18,449 bases of DNA from JBBKXP01 sp038323615 (GTDB lineage Bacteria > Pseudomonadota > Alphaproteobacteria > Rhodobacterales > Rhodobacteraceae): positions 1 to 18,449 of the forward strand of contig JBBQHC010000055.1 of NCBI GenBank assembly GCA_038323615.1, given 5' to 3'. This document shows, one piece after another, positions 7,867 to 14,549 of this stretch. The stretch's first letter is position 1, and each line of letters begins with the position of its first letter. The position numbers and the translations under genes are program-made. The notes under the pieces are model-generated. The model searched no databases. It had not been told where the DNA came from and was given only the letters and a program-made list of their open reading frames with translations.

Positions 7867-7913
7867 TGACACATGTGTCATGTTTACATTTCCGCAGATT
7901 GACACACCTGTCA
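7867..7913. promoter_or_regulatory. Twin operators between the TetR gene and the demethylase gene
   Basis: Two copies of TGACA-N4-TGTCA occur in the 96-bp divergent intergenic region: TGACACATGTGTCA (7867-7880, a perfect palindrome) and TGACACACCTGTCA (7900-7913). Their centres are 33 bp apart, about three helical turns. The second copy includes TTGACA hexamers on both strands (7899-7904 and 7914-7909) that can act as -35 elements, so a bound repressor would block both promoters. The -10 elements are not clear. Confidence 0.75.
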
Positions 7914-7932
7914 AGTGATTTAGAACGGCTGT

Positions 7933-8547
7933 ATGATTGATGCATCGTCGAACAGAATGCGCGCGACGCGAGAGATCTGGCTCGACGCCGCTTACAACCT
8001 TTTCGTCTCGGAAGGGATTGAGGCGGTCAAAGTCATGCCACTGGCCAAAAAGCTGAACCTGACCCGCACAGGTTTTTATTGGCATTTCAAGGACCTGTCG
8101 GACCTGCACGACGCCATCATCGAGATCTGGCAGACTCGCAATACTGGCATTGTGTTAGAGCGGTGCGCGGCCCCGGCCCAAAGCCTTTGCGCAGCCCTTC
8201 TTAACCTGATCGATTGTTGGATCGACAAGGAACTCTTCGATGCGCCCCTAGATCTTGCGATCCGAAACTGGGCACGTAGTGATGCCAGACTAATGGCGCT
8301 GGTCGAGCAGTCCGACGAAGTCCGTTTGAAGGCGATAACCGCCGTCTTTGAGCGTTTCGGCAGAACAGATGATGCAGCCCATTACCGTGCTTTGACAGCG
8401 ATCCTCACCCAGACGGGATACTATTCAATGAATGTGTCTGAGCCGCGCTTGCAGCGCGCAATCGCGGGTTGTCACTATGCAGAGATATTTGCAGGCGAAG
8501 CGCCAACTCAGGCAGAGAAAGACGCGTTCCTGAACCGTCATCGCTGA
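7933..8547 (+). CDS. TetR/AcrR family transcriptional regulator
   Basis: The 204-residue protein has an N-terminal helix-turn-helix at about residues 10-57: REIWLDAAYNLFVSEGIEAV, then MPLAKKLNLTRTGFYWHFKD with the conserved G-F-Y-W-H-F of TetR-type recognition helices. The remaining 145 residues are helical, as in ligand-binding domains that vary between members. It is transcribed away from the demethylase operon, 96 bp apart, with twin palindromes between, so it most likely represses that operon and itself, with a proline derivative as inducer. The ATG at 7933 has no strong ribosome site; no better start occurs nearby. Confidence 0.92.
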   Translation: MIDASSNRMRATREIWLDAAYNLFVSEGIEAVKVMPLAKKLNLTRTGFYWHFKDLSDLHDAIIEIWQTRNTGIVLERCAAPAQSLCAALLNLIDCWIDKELFDAPLDLAIRNWARSDARLMALVEQSDEVRLKAITAVFERFGRTDDAAHYRALTAILTQTGYYSMNVSEPRLQRAIAGCHYAEIFAGEAPTQAEKDAFLNRHR

Positions 8548-8671
8548 GCCTGCCTTCGACGCAATCGAAGATCCCCTTTCAGCGCGCCAGAGACGGTCGG
8601 TATTTGTCGGGTTCTACAGTTGAGCGCAAATTCAAGGTGGTTGCAGTCTTTTACAAAGCCGACATTCTAAA

Positions 8672-8705
8672 GACGACTGGGTGTCGTCGCTTTGTCCCGC
8701 AAAGC
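8672..8705 (-). terminator. Two adjacent stem-loops after trmD, possible terminator
   Basis: Reading the minus strand directly after the trmD stop, GCTTTG-CGGGA-CAAAGC (8705-8689) is followed without a gap by GACGAC-ACCCA-GTCGTC (8688-8672) and TTTAG. The stems are only 6 bp and the T run is short, so termination is a guess. The rest of 8548-8707 holds nothing recognisable; the convergent TetR gene ends at 8547. Confidence 0.4.
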
Positions 8706-8707
8706 CG

Positions 8708-9502
8708 TCATTCTTTGTCCTGCAACTTCGCCCACAAATCCGGACGCCGCTCTCGCGTGTTTTTTTCGCTCATCTCACGCCGCCACTTGGCGACCTTGGC
8801 GTGGTCGCCGGATGTCAGCACCGGCGGGATCGTCCGCCCCTGCCATTCAGCGGGTCGGGTATATTGCGGGTGTTCCAGCAGGCCGTGAGAGTGGCTTTCC
8901 TCTACCGTGCTGTCCGCATTCCCCAAGACCCCCGGCAACAGCCGGACGCAGGCGTCGATTAGGGTCATCGCGGGCAGTTCACCGCCGGTCAGCACATAGT
9001 CGCCCATCGACACCTCAATGATTTCGTAATGCTCCAGCACCCGTTCATCGACGCCTTCGAACCGACCACACAGCAGAGTCACGCCGTCCTGGCGGGACAG
9101 GCTTTGGGCCATGCCTTGGGTGAACAGCGCACCGCGCGGCGACAGGTAGATCAGCGGCATCCGGCCCCTAGTGCGGGTGCGCGTCGCGTCGATGGCGCGG
9201 GCCACCACATCGGCGCGCAGAACCATCCCGGCACCGCCGCCAGCAGGCGTGTCATCAACATTGCGATGCTTGCCTTCGCCGAATTCGCGCAGGTCAGTGG
9301 TCTGGAGCTGCCACAGCCCGTCCTGCAACGCCTTGCCCGTCAGGCTGTCGCCCAAAATACCCGGAAAGGCCCCCGGCAGCAGGGTGATCACTTGCGCCGT
9401 CCAGGCCCGCGCCAGATCGGGCGCGTCGGTCATCAGTTCGCGCGGTTGCAGGGTCGGGCGAATCGTCTTGCGGCCCAGCGACTTTGGCGTTTTGTCGGTC
9501 AT
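8708..9502 (-). CDS. trmD: tRNA (guanine-37-N1)-methyltransferase
   Basis: The 264-residue protein is TrmD, the SPOUT enzyme that methylates G37 of tRNAs reading CNN/UGG codons and prevents +1 frameshifting. It shows LLPGAFPGILGDSLTGKALQ, GEGKHRNVDDTPAGGGAGMV (substrate loop with Asp), and the trefoil-knot SAM site LIYLSPRGALFTQG, LLCGRFEGVDERV, IEVSMGDYVLTGGELPAM. It ends with HGLLEHPQYTRPAEWQG. An N-terminal extension of about 35 residues (KSLGRKTIRPTLQPRELM) precedes the usual start of the fold. ATG 9502 overlaps the stop of the upstream sulfotransferase-like gene as ATGA; ATG 9514 in the same frame is an alternative. It is the last gene of the ffh-to-trmD operon. Confidence 0.96.
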   Translation of the reverse strand: MTDKTPKSLGRKTIRPTLQPRELMTDAPDLARAWTAQVITLLPGAFPGILGDSLTGKALQDGLWQLQTTDLREFGEGKHRNVDDTPAGGGAGMVLRADVVARAIDATRTRTRGRMPLIYLSPRGALFTQGMAQSLSRQDGVTLLCGRFEGVDERVLEHYEIIEVSMGDYVLTGGELPAMTLIDACVRLLPGVLGNADSTVEESHSHGLLEHPQYTRPAEWQGRTIPPVLTSGDHAKVAKWRREMSEKNTRERRPDLWAKLQDKE

Positions 9503-10299
9503 ACGCGCACCCATCCACCCAAATGCGCAGCCTCGGCCAGCGCGCGTTTCTTTTCGGCAACCTCGGCGTCGGTCAACGCCGAGCGGTTCAGCGCCAGAAA
9601 CCGTTCGGCCAGATCCAGCCCCGGCCCCGCGTTGTCATGTCCGACAGGCACGACCCGGTTGGTGATATCCGCAGGCAGGTCGAGCAGGTCGAGCAACGCG
9701 CCCCCCGGTCCCTTTGGATGGCTCTGCATATCTTCCAGCCGCAGGGACGTGACCGGGCAATCCACCGCCGCCGCGATGTCCTGCGCCGCCGTCGCAAGGT
9801 CGGCGGACCCGACAAACTCTGCCGCAAACGCATCGCGCCCCAGCATCAACCGATGCCCCAACAGATGATGCCGCCAGGCTGAATACAGCCACGCATCGGC
9901 ATCCCTTGTCGTTAGCGCCACGCGCACGGTGGCGATCGGAAACCGTTCCGCCAGATAGCCGCAGATATAGGCGACGGTCAGCGGCGCGGCATTGTAATCG
10001 GCCACGCCCGGCCAACCCGGCAGATGCCCGGCCAGCCCTTCGCAACTGATCACCAGATCGGGGGTGTCGGCCCCGGCGAACGCGGGCTGCAACGCCCCGG
10101 CCAGATCGACCAGCGCCAACGGGTTGCGGGCTCTTGAGAAGCCAGCGCAGATTTTGACCGCAGGTTTCAGGTGCCGCAGCATGACCAGCCCGACCTGCGG
10201 AGCAAGACGCTCGCGGTTGGTCCACAGAAGATGCTGGATCGAACTCGTCCCGGTCTTGTGAAACCCCGGATGCAGCAGGATGCGGCGCACCTCAGGCAT
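9499..10299 (-). CDS. Sulfotransferase-like P-loop protein
   Basis: The 266-residue protein begins MPEVRRILLHPGFHKTGTSS. The H-P-G-F-H-K-T-G-T-S-S-I-Q stretch (residues 10-22) is the 5'-phosphosulfate-binding loop of PAPS-dependent sulfotransferases. A second segment, VRVALTTRDADAWLYSAWRH, resembles their 3'-phosphate site, in which Arg and Ser contact the nucleotide. No signal peptide is seen. The acceptor cannot be predicted. Its start codon lies within the end of rimM (8-nt overlap) and its stop overlaps the trmD start as ATGA, so it is translationally coupled to rRNA/tRNA maturation genes although its function seems unrelated. ATG 10299 is preferred over a frame-open extension to 10488 that is antiphase to rimM. 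Confidence 0.8.
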   Translation of the reverse strand: MPEVRRILLHPGFHKTGTSSIQHLLWTNRERLAPQVGLVMLRHLKPAVKICAGFSRARNPLALVDLAGALQPAFAGADTPDLVISCEGLAGHLPGWPGVADYNAAPLTVAYICGYLAERFPIATVRVALTTRDADAWLYSAWRHHLLGHRLMLGRDAFAAEFVGSADLATAAQDIAAAVDCPVTSLRLEDMQSHPKGPGGALLDLLDLPADITNRVVPVGHDNAGPGLDLAERFLALNRSALTDAEVAEKKRALAEAAHLGGWVRV

Positions 10300-10816
10300 C
10301 GCCGAAAAAACCCTCGGGCGGGTCGGCGACGATCCGCCCCGACGCCAGATCGACAGTGGGGACGATGGCCCTTGTGAAGGGCAGCAGGACGGTCTCCCTG
10401 ATCCCCGGTGCGTGGATTTCCAGCAGGTCGCCCGCACCGTGATTCTCGACGCCTTTGACGGTCCCCAGCAAGGTGCCGCCGGTGTCATAGACCGACAGCC
10501 CGATCAGGTCGGCATGGTAGAATTCATCGTCAGGCAGCGAGGGCAGGCGCGAACGGTCGGCATAAAGCGCTTGGCCGCGCAAGCCATCCGCCTGTTCCTT
10601 GGTCGTGATCCCGTCGATCCGCGCGACCAAAGCGTTGGTCAGTTGGGCGGTCATTGTGATGGTGTGAAAGGCCTGCCCGGCTTCGGTATAGAGGGGGGTA
10701 TAAAGCGCGATCGCCTCGGGCACCGCGCAAAAGGATTTCAGGCGGACCTCGCCATTGACGCCGAAGGCGCCTGCCAAAGTCCCGACGATCACCCGCTCGG
10801 GCACCCGGTCATTCAT
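10292..10816 (-). CDS. rimM: Ribosome maturation factor RimM
   Basis: The 174-residue protein starts MNDRVPERVIVGTLAGAFGV and has the N-terminal RimM barrel (NGEVRLKSF, VARIDGITTKEQADGLRGQA) followed by the PRC-barrel (DEFYHADLIGLSVYDTGG, GTVKGVENHGAGDLLEI, VLLPFTRAIVPTVDLASGRI). It binds S19 and helps 30S head assembly. AAGGGG lies 8 bases before ATG 10816. That ATG overlaps the stop of the 47-codon microprotein gene as ATGA, and the 3' end overlaps the sulfotransferase-like gene by 8 nt. Confidence 0.95.
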   Translation of the reverse strand: MNDRVPERVIVGTLAGAFGVNGEVRLKSFCAVPEAIALYTPLYTEAGQAFHTITMTAQLTNALVARIDGITTKEQADGLRGQALYADRSRLPSLPDDEFYHADLIGLSVYDTGGTLLGTVKGVENHGAGDLLEIHAPGIRETVLLPFTRAIVPTVDLASGRIVADPPEGFFGDA

Positions 10817-10956
10817 CGTGTCGCCCCTTGGCAAACGCCGCGTTCCCAATAGCCATTTGCGGCGACGCAGGCGTCACCCGACAGGCCATACTGGATCCAC
10901 ATACCGATAAAGAACGCGGCACCGGGGATCAGGAGTTTGCGAAACAGCCACAGCAT
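10813..10956 (-). CDS. 47-residue single-span membrane microprotein
   Basis: A 48-codon frame from ATG 10956 begins MLWLFRKLLIPGAAFFIGMW and ends GDACVAANGYWERGVCQGATR. Residues 8-25 are hydrophobic enough for one membrane helix, with Arg6-Lys7 on the cytoplasmic side by the positive-inside rule. Two cysteines (30 and 42) flank the short C-terminal part, which would be periplasmic and could form a disulfide. GAGGG lies 7 bases before the ATG and the stop overlaps the rimM start as ATGA, both strong signs of a real, coupled gene. It follows the terminator after rpsP. I recognise no named family. Confidence 0.75.
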   Translation of the reverse strand: MLWLFRKLLIPGAAFFIGMWIQYGLSGDACVAANGYWERGVCQGATR

Positions 10957-10968
10957 GTCGATTCCCTC

Positions 10969-11006
10969 GAAAAGGAAAGCGGGGCCGGACATGAATGCCC
11001 GGCCCC
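10969..11006 (-). terminator. Rho-independent terminator/attenuator after rpsP
   Basis: The minus strand reads GGGGCCGG (11006-10999), a 10-nt loop, CCGGCCCC (10988-10981) and then GCTTTCCTTTTC. The 8-bp G+C stem and the T-rich tail are typical. Because the operon continues with the microprotein, rimM and trmD, it probably reduces rather than abolishes downstream transcription. Confidence 0.75.
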
Positions 11007-11014
11007 TTGGCCAA

Positions 11015-11479
11015 TCACTCGGCCTTTTCTTCGGCAGGTGCCGCTTCTTCTGCCACGGCTTCCGCAGCCACAGCCTCCTCGGCGGGGGCTTCTTCGACCA
11101 CTTCCGGCTCGGGTGCCGGTGCCTTGGCGGCTTCTGCGGCGGCGACAGCGCGGGCCTCGTTCTTGGCGGCGCGGTCCTTGGCGTTCTTGCCCGGCTCGCC
11201 CTTCTTCAGGTTGGCGCGCTCTTTCTTGGCGACCACACCGGCGGCTTCAAGCATCCGGCTGACCCGGTCGGTCGGCTGTGCGCCTTCGCCGAGCCAGTAT
11301 TTGACCCGTTCGACATCCATCTTGATCCGCTCTTCGCTGTCTTTGGGCAGCATCGGCGCGTAGGTGCCCAGCTTTTCCAGGAACCGGCCGTCGCGCGGCA
11401 TCCGGCTGTCGGAGGCGACGATCGCATAGTGCGGGCGTTTCTTTGAGCCGCCACGGGCGAGCCTGATTTTCATAGCCAT
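11015..11479 (-). CDS. rpsP: 30S ribosomal protein S16
   Basis: The first 85 or so residues are S16: MAMKIRLARGGSKKRPHYAI, VASDSRMPRDGRFLEKLGTY, DVERVKYWLGEGAQPTDRVS. S16 binds 16S rRNA early in 30S assembly. From about residue 86 a Lys-rich linker leads to a 50-residue Ala/Glu/Pro tail (for example EEAVAAEAVAEEAAPAEEKAE at the end), making 154 residues against about 80 in E. coli; such tails are common in alphaproteobacterial S16. ATG 11479 has AAGGAG 7 bases upstream. A G+C-rich terminator hairpin follows. Confidence 0.97.
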   Translation of the reverse strand: MAMKIRLARGGSKKRPHYAIVASDSRMPRDGRFLEKLGTYAPMLPKDSEERIKMDVERVKYWLGEGAQPTDRVSRMLEAAGVVAKKERANLKKGEPGKNAKDRAAKNEARAVAAAEAAKAPAPEPEVVEEAPAEEAVAAEAVAEEAAPAEEKAE

Positions 11480-11507
11480 GAGTTTTCTCCTTTAGATGGC
11501 AATGGGT

Positions 11508-11529
11508 AAGGATTTGATTTCAAACCCTT
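11508..11529 (-). other. Stem-loop between chorismate mutase and rpsP
   Basis: AAGGGTTTG-AAAT-CAAATCCTT on the minus strand makes a 9-bp stem with one G-U pair, starting at the chorismate mutase stop codon. No T run follows, so it is not a terminator; it could mark an RNA processing point before rpsP. Confidence 0.35.
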
Positions 11530-11824
11530 AGGATTGGTGTTGTTCGTGGTGTTTGATGACTTCCTGGATCACGAAGGCCAGGAATTTCTTGGCAAAGTCG
11601 GGGTCGAGATCGGCCTCGCTTGCAAGCTGGGTCAGCCGGGCGATTTGCGCCGCTTCGCGCACCGGATCGGACGGCGGCAGATCGTGTTCGGCCTTGAGCC
11701 GCCCGACGGCCTGGGTGTGCTTGAACCGCTCGCCCAGCGTATAGACAAGGATCGCGACCAGCCGGTCGATGCTTTCGCGGTGTTCGCGCAGCAGGGCAGC
11801 GGCGCGGGCGGTGGCGTCTGTCAT
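11528..11824 (-). CDS. Chorismate mutase, AroQ class (type II)
   Basis: This 98-residue all-helical protein carries LLREHRESIDRLVAILVYTL, ERFKHTQAVGRLKAEHDLPP and FAKKFLAFVIQEVIKHH, the three-helix AroQ pattern. The active-site Arg, Lys and Gln positions of E. coli chorismate mutase appear to be kept (Arg in HRESID, Arg in ERF, Lys in GRLK, Gln in VIQEV). It would convert chorismate to prephenate in the cytoplasm, the first step to Phe and Tyr. ATG 11824 overlaps the upstream GNAT stop by one base (TGATG); a GTG one codon earlier is the alternative. A stand-alone mutase beside rpsP is a common arrangement in this bacterial group. Confidence 0.9.
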   Translation of the reverse strand: MTDATARAAALLREHRESIDRLVAILVYTLGERFKHTQAVGRLKAEHDLPPSDPVREAAQIARLTQLASEADLDPDFAKKFLAFVIQEVIKHHEQHQS

Positions 11825-12396
11825 CACTCGGCCACCTCGGGGCGGGGATAGCGATAGGCGAGGGTGCCGTCGTGGTCGGCCTTGGCGTCATGGAAGGCGC
11901 CCAGCCGCTCTGCCAATGCGATGGCGCGGGTATTTCCGGGCTCGATATAGCTGACAAGGGCATCCCAGCTTAGCGCGTTAAAGGCATTGTTGCGGGCCGA
12001 TGTGGCGGTTTCAAAAGCGTACCCCTTACCCTCGCCCTCAGCGGTGAAAAAGAACGACAGTTCGGGTTCCGGGTCGCCGGTTTCATGGCCGAGCAGGACA
12101 AAGCCGACAACCGATTTGTCGTCCTGAAGTTCGACCGTCCACAGCCCCGCACCGCGCAAGATCCAGCTGGCCGTCAGTTGCAGGAAGTCATCCCAGGCGC
12201 CTTCGCGGGTGCGTTGCTGGCTGACGTGTCTACCCCGTTCCGAGGTGACAATATCGGCGTAAAGGTCGAAATCCTCGATATAGGGGCCGCGCATGACGCA
12301 GCGGTCGGTGGCGATCCGGGGCAGCGACTGGCCGATCCGTTCAATGGCGACGGCGGCCTGCCCGGTGGGGCGGGATTCCCAAGGGAGAACAGTCAT
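11824..12396 (-). CDS. GNAT family N-acetyltransferase (RimJ/RimL-like)
   Basis: The 190-residue protein has a GNAT fold of the RimJ/RimL group: CVMRGPYIEDFDLYADIV at the N-terminus, a central strand GLWTVELQDDKSVVGFVLLG, PEPELSFFFTAEGEGKGYAF (acetyl-CoA pyrophosphate loop region) and SYIEPGNTRAIALAERLGAF near the end. The loop differs slightly from Q/R-x-x-G-x-G/A. Relatives acetylate ribosomal proteins or small molecules; the substrate is unknown. AAGGA lies 7 bases before ATG 12396, whose ATG also overlaps the stop of a 28-codon ORF. Confidence 0.9.
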   Translation of the reverse strand: MTVLPWESRPTGQAAVAIERIGQSLPRIATDRCVMRGPYIEDFDLYADIVTSERGRHVSQQRTREGAWDDFLQLTASWILRGAGLWTVELQDDKSVVGFVLLGHETGDPEPELSFFFTAEGEGKGYAFETATSARNNAFNALSWDALVSYIEPGNTRAIALAERLGAFHDAKADHDGTLAYRYPRPEVAE

Positions 12397-12479
12397 GACA
12401 ATTCCTTTGGTTGGGGATGAAAATCGACTGGATGGCGCGTGTCGGCAGTTGGATGCCCGGTTTTTGTCACGTCGATCAT
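12393..12479 (-). CDS. 28-residue ORF linking two GNAT genes
   Basis: The frame from ATG 12479 reads MIDVTKTGHPTADTRHPVDF and ends HPQPKELS. Its ATG overlaps the stop of the upstream GNAT gene (ATGA) and its stop overlaps the ATG of the downstream GNAT gene (ATGA), so it bridges the whole 80-base gap. The peptide is hydrophilic, rich in His and Pro, with no membrane segment. It may be a functional microprotein or only a device for translational coupling. No family is recognised; a chance ORF remains possible. Confidence 0.4.
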   Translation of the reverse strand: MIDVTKTGHPTADTRHPVDFHPQPKELS

Positions 12480-12997
12480 GCTGTCGCCCCCGGCTGTGGA
12501 TGCCGCCACAATTCGTCCAGCCCCATGTTGGGGTTGTCGTAGGTCCGCTCGTAGGTCGCACCAAGACGGCGGGCAAGGCGTTTGGAGCGTTCGTTGGACG
12601 GCAGGATATTCGACGTCAGCGTTGTCATGCCAAGTGTCGTGTAGGCGTGGTCGCGCACCGCGACCGCAGCCTCGGCGGCATAGCCATGACCTTCGGATCC
12701 GGCGAACATGACCCAGCCCAGCTCGGGTTCCGGCCAGCCATGCGGATTCCACAGGCCGACCATGCCGACGGTTTTGCCTTGGGCCTCGACCGTCCAGAAC
12801 CCATAGCCGTGCAGGCACCAGTGGCCAATGGACAGGGCGAACCAGCGCCACGCGTCGTCACGTGACAACGCCCCACCAAACCCGGCAGAGCGCACCGGAT
12901 CGGCGTAGAAATCGGCAATCGGGCCGAAATCCTGCGGTTGCGGGCCGCGCAGCGTCAGCCGCTTGGTCGTCAGGGTCGGGGCGGTGGTCAACGTCAT
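12476..12997 (-). CDS. GNAT family N-acetyltransferase (RimJ/RimL-like)
   Basis: The 173-residue protein starts with LTTKRLTLRGPQPQDFGPIA, the usual opening of RimJ/RimL-type GNATs, then HGYGFWTVEAQGKTVGMVGL, WPEPELGWVMFAGSEGHGYA (acetyl-CoA loop G-S-E-G-H-G-Y-A) and LPSNERSKRLARRLGATYER. It is related to the next GNAT gene by the same PEPEL segment and layout, so the two look like an old duplication. ATG 12997 overlaps the ffh stop codon (ATGA). Substrate unknown. Confidence 0.92.
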   Translation of the reverse strand: MTLTTAPTLTTKRLTLRGPQPQDFGPIADFYADPVRSAGFGGALSRDDAWRWFALSIGHWCLHGYGFWTVEAQGKTVGMVGLWNPHGWPEPELGWVMFAGSEGHGYAAEAAVAVRDHAYTTLGMTTLTSNILPSNERSKRLARRLGATYERTYDNPNMGLDELWRHPQPGATA

Positions 12998-14496
12998 TTC
13001 TTTTTGCCAAACCCCGACAGGCCGGGGGGCAGCTGCATCCCACCGCCAAGGCCGGGCAGGCCGCCCATGTTGCCTTGGGCCATCTTGCCCTGCATCGCTT
13101 TGGCGGCTTCTTCCATCGCGGCGGGATCGTTCATGTCGGGGCCGCCTTTGCCGAACATCCCCTTCATGGCCTGTTTCAGCATTCCGCCTTTGCCCATCTT
13201 GCCCATCTTTTTCATCATGTCGGCCATCTGGCGGTGCTGCTTGACCAGCTTGTTCAGGTCCGACACCTCAAGCCCCGAACCAGCGGCAATCCGTTTTTTC
13301 CGGCTGGCGGCCAAAAGATCGGGATTGGCGCGCTCTTTCTTGGTCATCGAATTGATCAGGGCGACCTGCCGTTTCAGGATGCTGTCGTCCAGCCCTGCCT
13401 TGTCCATCTGCCCCTTCATCTTGGCGGCACCGGGGAGCATGCCCATCAGCCCCTCCATGCCGCCCATCTTCATCATCTGTTCCAGCTGCATCTTGAGGTC
13501 GTTCATGTTGAACTGCCCCTTCTGGAACCGGCGCATCATCCGTTCGGCCTGTTCGGCCTCGATCGTTTCCTGCGCCTTTTCGACCAGCGCGACGATATCG
13601 CCCATGCCCAGAATACGGCCCGCGATCCGCCCCGGTTCAAAGGTTTCAAGGGCGTCCATCTTTTCGCCCATGCCGACAAAGCGGATCGGCTTGCCCGTTA
13701 CTGCCCGCATCGACAGCGCCGCACCGCCGCGCCCGTCGCCATCCATCCGAGTCAGGACCACGCCGGTGACACCGATCTTGGCGTCGAATTCCTGCGCGAC
13801 CTCGACCGCGACCTGACCTGTCAGGCCGTCGACGACCAGCAGGGTTTCGCGCGGGTTGGTGACATCGCGCACGGCGGCGGCTTGGGCGATCAGGTCGGCG
13901 TCGATGTGCAAGCGGCCTGCGGTGTCGAGCATATAAACGTCGTAACCACCAAGGCTGGCCTGCGTCTTGGCGCGGCGCGCAATCTGCACCGGGTCTTCGC
14001 CTTTGACGATGGGCAGGGTGTCGACCCCGATCTGACGCCCCAGAATGGCAAGCTGTTCCATCGCCGCCGGGCGGTTCGTGTCAAGCGAGGCCATCAGCAC
14101 CCGCTTGCCTTCGCGCTCCTTCAGCCGTTTGGCCAGTTTGGCCGTCGTCGTCGTCTTGCCCGACCCTTGCAGGCCGACCATCAGGATCGGGGCGGGCGGG
14201 TTGTCGATTTTCAGAACGCCGGGGTCGGTGTCGCCGGTCAGGATGTGCTGCAACTCGTCATGCACGATCTTGACGACCTGCTGGCCGGGGGTGACGGATT
14301 TGGTGACCGACTGCCCGGTCGCCTTGGCCTGCACCGCAGCGACGAAATCGCGCGCGACAGGCAGCGATACGTCAGCCTCGAGCAACGCCACCCGGACCTC
14401 GCGCAGCGCAGTCTTCACGTCGTCTTCGGACAGGGCGCCCTGTTTGGTCAGACGGTCGAAGACGCCAGAGAGGCGTTCCGAGAGGTTTTCAAACAT
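12994..14496 (-). CDS. ffh: Signal recognition particle protein Ffh (SRP54)
   Basis: The 500-residue GTPase has an N domain (MFENLSERLSGVFDRLTKQG, ALLEADVSLPVARDF), a G domain with GLQGSGKTTTTAKLAKRL (P-loop), DTNRPAAMEQL, DTAGRLHIDA and TRMDGDGRGGAALS, and a Met-rich M domain from about residue 320 (MMRRFQKGQFNMNDLKMQLE, GLMGMLPGAAKM) with the SRP-RNA-binding SMTKKERANPDLL and SRKKRIAAGSG. A Gly/Met-rich, Lys-ending tail closes it. It binds signal sequences of nascent membrane proteins and targets them through FtsY. ATG 14496 has AGGGG upstream. It heads the operon that runs to trmD. Confidence 0.98.
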   Translation of the reverse strand: MFENLSERLSGVFDRLTKQGALSEDDVKTALREVRVALLEADVSLPVARDFVAAVQAKATGQSVTKSVTPGQQVVKIVHDELQHILTGDTDPGVLKIDNPPAPILMVGLQGSGKTTTTAKLAKRLKEREGKRVLMASLDTNRPAAMEQLAILGRQIGVDTLPIVKGEDPVQIARRAKTQASLGGYDVYMLDTAGRLHIDADLIAQAAAVRDVTNPRETLLVVDGLTGQVAVEVAQEFDAKIGVTGVVLTRMDGDGRGGAALSMRAVTGKPIRFVGMGEKMDALETFEPGRIAGRILGMGDIVALVEKAQETIEAEQAERMMRRFQKGQFNMNDLKMQLEQMMKMGGMEGLMGMLPGAAKMKGQMDKAGLDDSILKRQVALINSMTKKERANPDLLAASRKKRIAAGSGLEVSDLNKLVKQHRQMADMMKKMGKMGKGGMLKQAMKGMFGKGGPDMNDPAAMEEAAKAMQGKMAQGNMGGLPGLGGGMQLPPGLSGFGKKK

Positions 14497-14549
14497 GCCG
14501 GGCCCCTTTGACCGTTGCAACCAAGCCCCCAACATAAGCAGGGGCGGCG

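Noticed and set aside
5962..7869. 635-codon open frame on the plus strand
   Set aside because: It is antisense to the StcD-like demethylase, whose domains and motifs are clear; the frame reads His/Arg-rich nonsense caused by G+C-rich codon bias.
3440..8707. Island borders searched for transposase, att sites or direct repeats
   Set aside because: No integrase, IS relic or tRNA-type attachment site could be recognised by eye at either edge.
12862..14511. 549-codon open frame on the plus strand
   Set aside because: Exact antisense of ffh; His/Leu/Asp-rich with no domain, a shadow of the Ffh codons.
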